Assembly (NCBI RefSeq): GCF_003589595.1
Contig: NW_020654422.1
Span: 96,637-160,636, forward strand
Length of the DNA: 64,000 bases
Source of the DNA: Hyposmocoma kahamanoa
Taxonomy: Eukaryota; Arthropoda; Insecta; Lepidoptera; Cosmopterigidae
Reading direction: 5' to 3'
Below the pieces are notes generated by a model. The model saw only the letters and a list, made by a program, of their open reading frames with translations, made no database searches and was not told where the DNA came from. Shown piece after piece: positions 45,901 to 60,500 of this stretch. Position 1 is the stretch's first letter, and the number at the start of each line of letters is the position of its first letter. Position numbers and translations under genes: made by a program.

Positions 45901-48900
45901 TCGCGCTCTGTATACGATTTTAGCGCCTTACAAGTGCGGACACTTTTTAGCGCGGACCCGACGTCCATATAAGTGTAAGTCAATGCGCTACTCAGACGCT
46001 CTACTGCCTCCTGATTGGTTAAATCGGCTTAAAGGTTTTGCAACATGGACATAAACATTTATAAAAAAAGTGAGTTAAAATGTAAGTACTTGGCCAGTTC
46101 GATTCTACCTCTTTGGTTTTTGTTTCGTAGTGTCTGTGTGGCTTTTGTTTGTGTTTGTGGTCATGGATTGTTTTCTTTTCTTTTATTGAAAAAGTTTAGT
46201 TAAAGGTTGAAAATATCCACTTTATTTTTTCTTTTCTTTTGTTAATTACTGTGTAAATATCTTAATTAACTGTTCCGGACAAAATCGCAAAAGCTTTGTT
46301 CAAAAAGTCAATTCAAGCTCATATAAACATATTGTACTAAGCGGAGATATTTCTTTCATTTATTATACATAGAACCTGCTCATAGGATATTTTTTTACAC
46401 GCATGGTGATCATTATAAGCATGATATTTTATTGTTGAACCAACCACAACGATATTAAATTGGAAAAAGACTTCAACTTTTGAAACCGTATTTCAGTTTA
46501 TTTATTTATTTATTTATTTAAACTTTATTGTACAATACACTAAAGTACAAATGGCGGACTTAATGCCATAAGGCATTCTCTACCAGTCAACCATTGGGCC
46601 AAACAGAAAAAAAAAACACAATAGGTTGGTGCTACACTTAAACAAGAAGAACAATATACTAGAAAACTAATCGATAATTTGTATGGTATAAATAAATAAC
46701 ATACTATAAACATACTTATTATACATACATAATAAACTTACATATATATATATATTATAATAATAAATAATATGATATATGTACCCAAAGCAACATTATA
46801 CAGTGTCTTAATTTTGACAATTGTCAAACAGATGCTTGCGCAACATGCGCTTGAAAGATAATTTGGTCTGAGCTTGTCTTACACGAAGCGGGAGCGCGTT
46901 CCAAAGACGAATTGCATGAAGGGTAAAAGAATTAGACAAAAATTCAGTGCGATGAGAAGGAATAGAAAGCTTAAGGCTACGGGAAGATCGAAATTCACAA
47001 CCCGGCCGAGCGTTTTGAAATTGAAATGAACATTTAAGATAATCAGGTGCAGCCGGGTCGAACAAGATGGAGAAAAGTGTGGTTAAAATTCTTAAGGACC
47101 TGCGTTCACGGATGGGAAGCCAATTTAGTTGACGACGAAAAGCAGAGATGTGGTCATACTTCCGCAGACCAAAAATAAACCTAATGCAGTTGTTAAGAAG
47201 ACGATCTAATCTATTTAAAAAGGTTTGAGAGATGTTACTGTAACACACGTCAGCATAATCAATCACAGGCAACACTAGAGCTTGAACAAGGAGAGTTTTG
47301 GTTTTAATTGGAAGAAAGTTCTTAAATCTGTATAGAGCTCTTAGTGTGTCTGTAACCCTACGACAAACGTCAGACACCTGGGAATCCCACGTAAGGCCTG
47401 TGTCAATAATAAGCCCCAGGTTCTTTACCTGATTTGACATAGGAATCACTACGTTCTCAAACATTATTTTACAGTTTCAGTATAATATTATCAAGTGACG
47501 GGACAAACAAGTCGTACGTCTGATGGTAAGCTACACGCCTGTCCATAACAGTTGCAGTGCCACTCAGCTCTTTAAATCGCAAAGATCTGAGGCGCACTGT
47601 CAATGTTATCCAGAGACATAAGTTGACAAGTCCCATGTGCCTGTATTTTCACCAGCACTCTTACCCTCCAAAACCGGAACACAGTAATGCTGACATTACT
47701 GCTTGGCGGCAGAAATAGATAAGATGGCAGTACCCCCCTGGATTAATGAATATTTTGGATGAATATTCTGGACAAACGTATTGATGCATTAAAAAATATA
47801 ATTTACCTTATGAATAAAGGCCACTGTGTGACACTGGCTACCATTTCTCGTTCTTTAGGATTAGGAAGTCCAGTGAAAATATAATACATGGTGATGGTAA
47901 AGCATATAACGAGGAGAACGTTGGCGATTGCAGAGAATGGCACCAGCCATTTGAGGTTTCTGATTTGGCAGATGAGGACCAAAGGAACTAAGGTCAACGC
48001 GCAGTAAGTTTCCACGGAAAGCTTGTAATCTGGGACGTATTCGTCGAGCACCTGAAAAAAATAATGTTATGTTATATTTTAATTTTGTCTTAACAAGTGT
48101 TAATAAAAAATAACGCAATGTGTTCCAGGTGGTTATCGCATTGTTAAGATGAAATGGTATCGTAGTTACGTAGATTTTGAAGCGTGTAAGGTAGATACGG
48201 AGAAATCCACTACAAGATATAAAAAAATACTAGCTTTTGAATCCTTGTATTTTTGAAACTTTAAACAATATTATAATGAAGTAAGAATTTCTACTAACAA
48301 CATAAACCTAAAAACTCGAAACATAAACATTCTTCTTAATTCTAGCGTCAATATTACCAATGTTAACATTATAACCCATAAATTTAATAAAACCATAATC
48401 TACGTCGTAGTCTATATTATAATCAAGTTTCCACGTATTTAAATGCCCTAGTCAAACTAGTGCGCTTGCAAATAAAGCCCGCTTATGCATAAACAATATC
48501 TAGTACAGATATGGCTCGAGGAAGTTTACAATTTTAAACTAATGGTGCTGTTTACCTTCAACTATATATATAACTATTAACACCCATTATACCGCCATTT
48601 CGTATAGTACGAAGGAGTTTATGAATGAATTATACAACCTCGAAGCCCAATCCTTCTCCTTTACACTACCGGTTGACCCATTACACTTCATCCAGGTGGA
48701 ATTTTACCGCAGAAAGGTTACATCATAGTTATTACCTCTCGCGCACCATTGTTCCATTTTTTGTATGACAATAAGTGATAGGACAAATAAGTTAGCGAAA
48801 CTCCCACTGCACCTATCACCTTGAGACATAAAGTTGGAAGTCCCATATGCTTATTGTTGTACCAGCACTTTTCAAAACCGGAACGCAGGAATGCTCATAT

Positions 48901-51900
48901 TACTGCTTAGTGACAGAAATAAGAATAGTGGCAGTGTCAGTACTTCTCTGGGCGAACTCTTTCACAATGCGCTCTATTGCTACTAAACACTTGTTTCAAT
49001 TACTCCGAAGGAAGTAGAATCGCTCATAAAGGACCTTAAAAACGGGTCCCAACGTTACCACATTTGACTGGTTAAGGTGGCTTCGACGGCTAGTGATTTC
49101 ATTGATCACGCCGCACCAATTCGCGCCATTCGGGCCGTGGGAAGAGTGCGGCCCGTACCTTCGCGGACTCGCCTGCAAGAGCCTGTCTGATCAACCATGA
49201 GTTCGTAATTTCAAAAGTGACGCTACAGTGCATGCGGCAGCTCCCGGCAGCCCGTAATGGCGCGCGCGGGCGCGTGCTTTGTTATGAATCGGTAAAACAA
49301 AATACCTTAACCTAAAGTAGCAATAGTTAACTGCCTCAGTGGCCGAACGGTTACCACACAGAGGTCATAATTCGATTCCCGGACCAGGAGAAATATTGGT
49401 TTGGCGTACATTTATTTCTCTCATGAGTTTGGGTGTATGTAATTTGTACAGGGTAGTGTGTGCGTTATTATTATAAATTAGTATTAAATTGCCATTCCGA
49501 AATCTGGCAAACTATTCGTATTTCCTTGCTACGTCTCTACGAGAAACTCTACGAGAGCATCTCTAATTCAGTCTTCGAGACTACGTCATATCATCATCTC
49601 TTCCTCGACAAACATTTCGGCTTTAGAGCCAGATACTCGGCCGTTTAGCAGGGTGAAACGTATTACTGAACGCTTGAAAACAATTTATAAAGAATCGCCA
49701 GCAAATATCAACTTCAAAATTGATAAATATTAGGTAGAATGCCGTTATTTAAAAACGTAATTTTCTCAGTCACTATACTTGTTAACAATTTGGGCTCATA
49801 AAGTCTTTTCATGTGGCGTACACAGTTTGTAGGTATATTCGTGCTGTCAGTCAAGTGCAGCTGTACTTTAATGTTTCACTATTTTGACAATATATCATCA
49901 TAAGCCGGAAATTGTACACAGCAGTATAATATAATCCCATAAACGTTTACTTCGAGAAATCGGATGTATGAAAATAATGTTGACGGTTTACCATCACGCA
50001 TCACGCTAAACTTCAATAAACTTCCCAGGATCAAGTTGAAATTAACTGCTATAACTTCTAAATAGCAAAAGTTTAGTTACTTTAGGTTATATTGCCTCTT
50101 ACATTGTTCTTCAATAGGATCTTTGTTTGCTGTTCCTTGCTTTTTAATTTTCTCAACAGTGGCTAGCCACTCGGAGTAATCGAGTGCAAAAGAGGATCTT
50201 GAGTTTTTGTGCAGTTGGTATACTTCGTTTCAATTCATTTTAAACAAAAATCAAACAAACAAGTCACTGACCCGACCATCGACGATTTAGTGATGGCCAG
50301 TTGTAATGCCAACTACAAATCGATTAATTAATTCAATGAATAGATTTGTTCAAATGACTCAAAATCTACATAAGCATATTTAAAATTTTCAAATTCTTAC
50401 ACTTAGATACTCGTTTGATTGCGATTGAAATATTCAATTTACTAATCGATTACAAAAACTTCAATAGAATGAACCGAATATTTTTTTCGTATAACACTAT
50501 GCAACCATAGACAAGTTATAGCTGTACAGTTGAAAAATAACATAACTTTTGAACTACCATTTTTCAAATACGATTTTGCGATGCCATTCCAATGAATATT
50601 GTTGAAAAAAGTGATGAGATATCAAGTCGAAATCTTCAAAATATACGTGAAAGTGTTACTTATTCGACTTATTGAGTGATTGCTTTAGAATTTTAACTAA
50701 ACAGTTTTATTTACTTTTTGTTCAAAATGGATTGGGACAGACTATAAAACTATTTAGGACATAGTTTCCCAAAGTGGTCACTACCCAGTGGGCGTTAAAG
50801 AGTCCTAGCGGGCAGGGGCGTTGATGCTGTCCAGGGGGTGCTACCGTATTTGAAAAAAAATCTGAATTATCTATATAAACTACACTACATATATATAATT
50901 GTTCTTCCTAGTGTTTTTTATGTTAAGTTTATGTGCTTTCAATTATTTTTTGTTGTGGTTGGCGTTGAATTTTTTTTATTTTGCTTAAGTGGGCGGCCGA
51001 AAAGTTTGGGAACCTAAGGTTTAGGAAATAGAAGAATGAAAGAGGTTGCCCTTTATCATATCACACGAGCACTGCATTCTGCAAGATTTTGGTACAGCAG
51101 TTTGCACTGCTAGATTTTAAAAACAGTGTCACAAGTGAAAAATCGTAATGTTTTCGCAAAACTCAACGTGCAAAGTAATTTGAAAGTATTGTTAATAATA
51201 ACCAGAAAAAAATTAAAAAAGTAAAAAAAAATTGCTGCGTTCTCTAAGGTCACTTTTTGATATTACAGTTCATTGATCTACCATGGTAGTTCTAGTCATA
51301 TTTTTTTTTAAATGCAAGATATGAAATACTCTGAAAAGTTTATCCATTACGTAATTAAAAATCATTTGGTATCCTAAAAAGTTATTTTAAATGAAACTAT
51401 TTTTCTTTCAGGTCCAGATTGCGTATAATTGTTTTTTCAAGTAAATAAACTTTTACTCCGTGCCTTAGTTACATAATTTCGATCTGAAAAATAAATAGTT
51501 AACAATCGCGAAAACGCAATAAAAAATACCTAAAAATCAGTACGTTGTTTTCAAATCTAAGTAACAAGTTACTGATGTAAAATAACAACGTGCATTGTAC
51601 TGAGGTGATTTTACTACGAAGACAAAGCTTCTTTTGGTCCACTGCTAATGCAGTCAGTTAAAGTTCCACTACGTACAGTTAAAGATAATCCATCCTCCGA
51701 TAATCAATTATAGCAGCCTCCGCTTTGGCATTTGAATCGATTCATTGTCAAACCCTCGTGAATTCGATGTTGAATGAATAGCGGATACATGCCTTACTAC
51801 TAACGTTACTAACAATGTATTTGACCATCGGGTCGACAATAATGGGATAGCGAATCGGGCTAGCGTTCGATTTGATGTTTTGATACGTTTTGTTTTGATT

Positions 51901-54478
51901 GAAACTTTGCTGTTAAAAAATTGAAAAGAATATAACAAGAGAGCGGTTACTTTGAAGTCAGCTAATGTCATGACTGATTATAACTGATTGGTAGGTTTAT
52001 GTGGTCTGTGGTAGGTTCGATTAGAAAAAATAACCGTCACATTTTTAACCGACTTCAAAAAAGGAGGAGGTTCTGAATTCAGCTATATTTTTTTTGTATG
52101 TGCGTTACGCGATTATTCCATATGCATTTGTGAACAGATTTTGATGATTCTTTTTTGTTGGAAAGAGGGTACCTCAGTATTGGTCCCATTTTAATTTGAA
52201 GAAAATATTCCACCTCTAAGGGTGGAAAACGAGGGGATGAATCCGGTTTCACGTACTTTCCGGTAACCGATTTCAGTAAAACTTGGCAAATATATGTAAC
52301 TCGACGAACTTTGGGGGTCGGTTTTTTTTATAAAAAGTTATTATTGTTATTTGTCACGTGTTTTATTTGACATTTTGGAGTTGCGTCAGTGTTGAAGCCG
52401 GCGTGATATTTTTCAGCGTTAGTTGCAAATTACCTCTTTAAAATTTTCCGCGATGAACACCACATAAACACAAAGAGCTGCCAAGTAGGTGCACGTTAAT
52501 GCGTAGTCTATGAACGTTCTGCAAAGAGAAATAGAACAATAATATAGAGAATTATTTATAAATGAACTCCCACAGCAATATTCTTAAAGTGACCCGACGG
52601 CTTCAAGACCGAATGCTTAAAATTAATTTAATTATGTTGTTGGTCGCTGCATGTGCTGGAGACTGTATCGAACAGAGCGGTATAAAGTGCCTTGAGCGCC
52701 CTAATTTAATTATGCGGTGCGCCTTTCCTTTATTCATCGGGTTACGCCAAAAATATGCTCTGGTATTTGTAATATGGCGGAGGCCAGCTTTATAGTCGCT
52801 GCTTTGAGGATCGCAAAAAAACTAGTATCTCAGACTGTACTTTCGAAACGAGAAGAAACGGTCCCTTCCTCAATAAAAGTTATTTATGGGTCTGTACTCG
52901 TAACTAATTATTATCTATCTATTAATTGGCTGGATAAGGACAGTGAAATCTAAAATCTTAAAAGCTACTGATATTAAAAAAAATAAAGCCTTTGTAAACG
53001 ACTTAAAGCTTAATATGCTCTGTATATAACATTTAGGATATCTCGAGAGTTGGAGGTTTCTTAAAGGGTCTAAATCGCGTATATTTGTTTTTTCAAACAA
53101 ACAGAACCAGTCGTCCGTGACCATGGGACCTGTAAAGGGCCTGTTGGTATATTTGAAAAAAAAAATATATACATGATTTAGATCAAAATAATAGTTAATA
53201 AAAAAATGTGTTTGTGTTTATTTTATTTTGGGGTGAACACGTGACTCTCTGTCGGGATTGTGGACCTGTTGACCTCTAAGACGCCCTAAATTCGCTCTAT
53301 TTGCCATGGGTTACTCCCTAACTCTAGTACTCGTAAATAATTAGTGGTATAGTATAAAAACGAAAAACGTATCATCAGAGATTGTAATCATAAATTGTAC
53401 CTGGCAAATTTAGCCCAAGGTCTGAGTTTTTTGGGTCCATACTCGAAGGCGGCTCCACAGGTTTCTGCAAAGCCCATAGATGGCTTCTTAGCTTCCACGC
53501 ACACTTCCTGTGACGTTTTTACCTTTAAAAAAAGAAGTAATATATTATTTGCACGATATTATGTGCTCGGTTACCTATAAGTAATCCGAAATGACATTTT
53601 CCAAAAATAACGTATGCTCGAATTTTCATAACCTCGAAAGTAATTTAGAGAGGAATTTTTTTTTTCTTTTAAACCTAACTAAATCTAATCTAACCGAACT
53701 TAATCGTGCCTTAATAATAAACATCCAACATATCCTGAAAGAACAACGGTTTCGTTATAATTCGGTTTTCGGTATAATGAAAATTCGACGAAACGTTATT
53801 TCGGAAAAAAACTTCGAGTTTGTAATAGGTTACCTAAAAACTCATCTTTTCCATAATACCAAAGAGACTCAGTCGTACCCTTGGTATTATAAAGACTCAT
53901 GTGGTTATACGTCAAAAGTACTTTTAGCAGCAGTAGTAGTAGTAGTAGTAGAAGCAGAGCTTCTTGTGAAAGAGTTCGTCCGGGGTAGTACTGCCACCTT
54001 ACCTATCTCTGCCGCCAAGCAGTAATGTCAGCATTACTGTGTTAAAATTTGGGTGCTAGTGAAATTATACGTTTAAGCTAAAGCTGCGGGAGCATCTGTT
54101 AAATTTGCAAAAATTGGGGATATGAGTGGCTAGGGTATTTGCGGTTGTCTCTTGTTTGTCGACGTACAGGGTCGGGAGCGCGTCGTGCTTGACATTTAAG
54201 ATTTAATTTCAACTCTGTGCCGCTTGCGATAGGAACGGTCCAAGGTCCAAGGCTTGTTATGCTCTTGGCTGTACCTCGTTTCAGGACTGCAAATAGTGTA
54301 TTATGTTGGAGGTTGGGAGGAAGAAGATTGAAAAATGAAAATTAATAATTTAAAAATGAAATCAGATTTATGTTGGATTGCGAGTGGCGTCTCTATCCTA
54401 TAGGGTCCTGGCAGAATACCAGCGTCGCGGGCAGCCGCGTCATTTATGCTGAGCCAGCGCCTTTTTCACTGCCATGAC

Positions 54479-54526
<48 letters not shown>

Positions 54527-57500
54527 GTCTATCTATAGGCACATGGGACTTATCAACGAATGCAGGGTGACAGGCACAGTGACGGTGCCCTCGGTTCTTT
54601 GCGATTTAAGGCTCTAAGTGGCAATACAACTGTTATGGACAGGGTGTAACTCACCATCAGGTGCACGACTTGTTTGTCCCGTCACTTAATATTATAAAAA
54701 GAAACTTTTATCACATGAAAGTGAATGGTGGCATTTCACATGGCTATTTGTATTTGGGTGTATCATATATTTGACAAACAGTCAACATATGTCGATAGCA
54801 TGTGTGACAAAGTATTTGCTTTGTTTGTCTATTCGACAAATAAATACAAAACAAAAACGTCGGTTTCTCGATGCACAGCAAAGGAGTCTTCCATACTATG
54901 GTCATATATATTATATACTATATGTCATATATACTAGTGTCTCAAACGTTGCCAACTTTTAAACATAAATGTTTTTTGTTTTAAGAAGTAGTGGCAGGCT
55001 TTAAGAAGTAGCTTATGTTTGTATAGGTGTTCTGTGTATTTGTGCATGTTTGGTATTACGCTATTTAAATAACTTTTTATTACTCAAATAGATTTTTTCT
55101 TTGTCTAATTGTTGCGTGTGTCTAATTTTATTTACTTTGTGCCTAATTGTCTACCATAATTTCATGTGTATGTTAGGTGTTATGCTTTTTATATTACTTG
55201 TGTATTATTCAAATTGATTATTTACTTCGTCCAATTGTTGCTTATGTCAAATTTTAGTCACTTAGTACTTATATGTCTACAGTTATTTTAATTTTGATTT
55301 TTGTTTTGTACGTAACATGTAACATATATATTATTATTTGAATTGTGGTGTTCCATATTATGACGGGCCATGACAGAATAACAGCGAGAGCTGTGTAAAC
55401 AGTAAGTCCTCAGAGGCTGAGTCATGGACCCTTTTGACATGCTTTTATTTATTTATTTATTTATTGAGCTTTTCATAACAAACGTTTTAAAAGCATCTAT
55501 CAAGAAAAAATCCTCCTCCTTCCTTCTGAAAAAATCCTTCGATCCGCTTCGAACCTACGACTTCTAGCAAACCGTGCCAGACGCTATGCCAACTAAGCCA
55601 CGAAACGAACCAGCGGACCTTACGAATTTTTCCATGTGCTTGTTGCACATCTTTGTTTTCCTTTTTTTTAAACGACTTCTTTTTGCCGTAGCTCTAAGTG
55701 TTCGATGTTTGTATTAATAATTATAACAATCTAGAGGAGTAATTTCACAAAAAAAAAATTGATTGTTTATCAAGGGTGTCAATTGCATTACTCTAAGAAT
55801 AGGTAAAAACCAGTGTGTAAATATGAAGGAAATGTGATCTGAAATTAGTCTGCACAATATATATATATATAAATAGACTGTATATATATACAGTCAATTT
55901 TTTGTATTTCAGTAACTTTGCGCTTTATGATACGAGTTTCAAAAAATAAGGCGACGATATGTCAAACATTAAAACGCCTATAAATAAATGCAGCGCAAAA
56001 AAAACGATTTGAAGCAATTTCTGCTCAAGGAAACCTAATAAAAATCTATAATCAAAAACCTAAAATATTTTTGACGATCTCGGTGGCCCAACGTTGGCAC
56101 CGTAGGGCACTGAAAAAGGAGGTCCCGGGTTCGATTCCCGGTGGGATCAATGTGGATCAAATGAACCATTCTAAGTTGGTTCTGTATGGTCTAGGTGTTC
56201 TGTGTAGTGCCCCGAAGTGAATTCCTTTGCTCTGGTACTCATAATACAGGGAATTCTTTAGTTTGGGATAAGATAATTGATGTGGTTGTTGATGAAATTA
56301 TACCCGCATTCACGAGATAAATAAATATATTCCCCGGCCCTGGAATCAAACCCGGGACCTCTACGTGGCAATTCAGTCACGGAGGCAGTTAAAATGTCAA
56401 AACATAAGTGTCAAGAATGACTTCATTTCAAATTATAGTCTTATTTATGAATTTTATTCTTAACCCATAACTATATTCCTTTACTTATGTAATTGGGGTA
56501 ATTTTATACCCCATCCTTCATTTGGTTGCTAATAACTTCGTTCCAAGTGCAACGTAGCCCTCCCACTTCAACGTAATCTCACTAGACCTGTGTCGGTCGA
56601 TCATTTTTGATAACCCGGGTCAATCGTGACCCATGTGTAAACAGCAATATTGCGCGCATGACCCATGGAACTCTAAAATGATTATCCATAGTAACCGGGT
56701 TATCGGGTCACAGGTGCTATGTGAGTCATTTTGATTCGATCGACCACAATCGACACACATCGAAATCTCATCATATCCGACTGTGCTTTCACAGTGACTG
56801 GACGCGTGTTTAGTGGCAGCCAGTATTTTCGTAGGTATGTATCATTGTCAATATACATTGTTTTTATTTTTTTTAAACAAAATGAATCGCCATATGAACG
56901 AAAATCAAATAAAAGAGATATTGCTAGGTAGTGAAGATTCAGATTTGCCGGATACACCGGATTTTTTTGAAGATGCCTCTTCGCCTACGAATTTAGAGAC
57001 TGCATTCCAGAAAAGTCAGACCATGGTACCGCCAGTGAAATAGAAGTTTATGGACGCGAATAAGAAGCAGAAGGTATATAGATGAAGAAGATCAAAACGG
57101 AGTAAGACAATCTGGTTACTTTTATGGAAAAAATCGTTACAAATGGTTTTGTTGAGATATATATACGAGTATATAAAACCTAAGACGTTAGCTGATTCTC
57201 TTGGGAAAAAATTATGTGCTACAATATTTATTGTCATTACTTCTATAGAAAGTACCAGTTTTGTTGTTTCTTTATAAGTTACTGAAATGATCTTTACTTG
57301 ATCCCAAAATATATATGTTTCGTTGTTATCTAAGTCGATTATCTTTGATTGTGAGACCAATTCCAGAAACTAGTTTTATAAGATGTCGAAACTGTCTTAT
57401 TTGTTGGTAAGATATTTATTTAATTTTGACTAAAGAGTAATTTTACAAAAAAAGCGTTTTTCTTATTTATTATTCCATAAACAAAAAGACATAAACCTAC

Positions 57501-60500
57501 CTTTTTAGATGTATTTATTTTTGGGATCGAAAACTATCCCACAAAGTTATTAACGTTAGTGTAAACAGCGAATTTAATTAAGGGTTAATTTAAATTTAAA
57601 AAAATAAATTTACTTAAAAGTATGTTTTTTTTTTATTAAAGTCGTTAGGCACAACTTTTTCACGATCTGTGCTAATTTTGCTCCAAGCTGTATAAATAAA
57701 CAATTTTGCCAATTCGGTTGACGACAAGTGACTTATTTATTTTCTTTTATATTTTCTTTCAATTAGGCAAGCCATCGATGGCAAATGACGCAGAAATATT
57801 GTTTACTAAGCCGATAAGTTTTTATACATATACAAATTATAGTCAATAGCCTTCAAAGAAGTCGGTCTCTTTGAAAATGTTGCTTGGAATACGTATTTTA
57901 GTGGTAAAGTAAAACTTATATCGATCAGTGGGTAGCACATACCAATAATAATATTTTATTATACAGGTTTTGACAAGAATTGTCACGTTGTAATTGTATA
58001 AATAAACTACAAATGTAAACAGATTGATTGACAAGTAATAAAGTATTATAATATTTTAAATTTTTATTGAATTGATATTCAATTATTTTTGTGAAATTAC
58101 TTCACTAGTTTGTTATAATTATTAATACAAAGATCGAACACTTATTGATAGAAAGATTGAACACAAAGAAAACTTTCTTTGTTCCGATTGGATTCAAACT
58201 GGTGTCTGTTTCCAGGCTACAACAACAGTGACACACACACAGTTACTACAATTTCAATGTTTTCCTACGAAATTCAACAAGATTGTGTATAATACTAAAT
58301 CTTAAAGCCATGTTCATAATGAATATTATTAAACAGAAGTTTCAAATCACCTAAAAATTACATAAAAATGACCAGTAATTAATTATTAGTAAAACTGTGC
58401 CATCCCTAGTGACTTTTTGATTTGAAGGGAGAGATTGCCAACATTCGAGTTCTGGTGGTAATTCAAGTTCAGAATCGGAAATAGACGCTAGATGATTTAA
58501 TATGTGGTAAATTAATATCAAATAAAATCTTACAATTTTGTTTCAATTACCTACCATCTAGCAGTTATTTTTATTCCTAAATCATACATATCAATTTATC
58601 AACGTATCAAGGTATTTTGTAAACTTTATAATAATTGGCTAGGTAAGTCTTATTTAAATTCAAAGCAAGCCGTAATAATGCTTAACTTGATCTTGTTTGT
58701 GCCAAAGGGTAAAACATCAATAAGTGAAACCATTGACTTACAAATAAATGGACGACGGGTTTAATACGAAAACCACGAAAAAAATATCCCAAGTCAACCT
58801 ATTTAAACGTAGTGACATGTAAAGGAATATGAAAAAGCTAAAACGTTAGATTTAAATTGTAATGTCATCGCAGTACTTTCTAATTTTGCTTGCTTCGCTG
58901 TTAGTCGAACAAACGAAAACTAGAGCGTGAATGACGCTCTGTATACGATTTTAACGCCCTATAAGTTCGGATACTTTTTAGCGCGGACCCGAGGTCCATA
59001 TAATTGTAAGTCAATGAGTGAAACAATATAATTACAACTAAAACAACATTAATAAATAATCACAAAAACAAAAAAGATAATTATAATTTAACACTATATT
59101 AACACATCAAACTAAGCGAGTTGCATCAATAAGTTTTTAGCTTTATAAATAGTATTGCAAGGGGTAGCTGATTAAAAGTTTTAATAAAACGAAAATAAAA
59201 ATGTTTATTAATAATTGTCAATTCGAAACTGCTTTGACGCGAGTTTGCCGGAGATAGAAGTTGTCCTGGACAGCGATCCAATAAGTGACGATCGTATTAG
59301 ATATCGTTTTAAAAAATTTCGAATTTCGAAAAACAAATGCCGAGTTGTGTCACAAATTTTACTGCACGTCACTAACTACAACAATATACATAAATTAGCT
59401 CCTTCAAGGTGTTATGAATTAATATGAAACTTGATGCGCGGACAAACGTCAAAACGGCTATGATAGCGTGCTGCTACTATAGTTGTTTAATTTTAACTTC
59501 CAATTAAAGTCTCCAGCTTGATGTGATTTTGACTGTACTACTTATGTACTACTACAATATTATAAAATTATTAAACATTAAAAGTTCTTTGACGCTGTTG
59601 AATGTTATATGAAAGGTTTGTCTGGAATGTATTTTTTTTATAATAGCAAGTGACAGAAAGAACAAGTGGTGCCACTCAGAGCTTGAAACCGCAAAGATTG
59701 CCACCGCGCCCGTCACCTTGACGTACCTACATAAGTTGACAAGTCCCATGTGCCTGTAATTTCACCGGCACCCGGAACGTAGTACTGATCACATTACTGC
59801 TTAACGGCAGAAATAGGTAAGGTAGTACATGTCTGGACGAACTCTTTCACAAGAACGTATTATGACGTACGTTGTCAAGCAATTCAGCTGTTACTGCATA
59901 ACAATGGGAAGCAACGTGCACATTTTAGGAAATTAAGTGATGCATATGGATACTTACAAGAATATAAACGCAATGCGTACATATGAATCCAATTACTATA
60001 GTGCCGATGCCGCCGGCGACCAGGCCGGCGTTTTTGAAGGCGGCGGGCATGGCTAGGATTCCTGATCCCAGTGATGACTTCAGCAGATGTGCAAGAGAAC
60101 CTAACGTTCTGTGGATTGTATTAAAAATTATTCATAATTTGTACTTGTAAAAATATAACGAGTCAAACTTTATATAATGTCCAAATTTTATCATATTGTC
60201 AAGACTAGACACTGTAGAGTCAGTAAATATTTAGTAAGTATTTCTAACTCCAGATGCAAAAAGAGGGAGGGAAGTTAATGTAGGGACCCCAGTTATTAAA
60301 TGAATATTTTTTATTTTTCAACACATTTGCTCGTAAACAGTGTCATAACATGCAGGCAAAGTCGCCCGTAATGTCGTCGTAAGTTACGACCACGGGCTTT
60401 TTTATTACATTACCGTCTTATATGGATTTATTGTTTAATTTAATAAAATTGCACTGTACTTTTGAACGTCAAGATAAAGTAAAAAGTTTTTATATTCGAA

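Noticed and set aside
47861..48118. An 85-codon minus-strand frame over exon 6
   Set aside because: Shadow of the transporter exon in another phase.
53591..54025. A 144-codon plus-strand frame
   Set aside because: The last 25-30 codons are the translated start of a family A repeat and a (GTA)n run; the rest is AT-rich intron on the strand opposite the host gene.
54478..54537. A CRISPR-like regular array
   Set aside because: It is a simple tetranucleotide microsatellite without spacers.
56095..56150. A tRNA gene with good T-arm
   Set aside because: The acceptor stem is imperfect and the downstream body is shared with 25366 and 12190, so SINE family E fits better.
57016..57360. A 114-codon minus-strand frame
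   Set aside because: Antisense to the piggyBac-like remnant, no family pattern.
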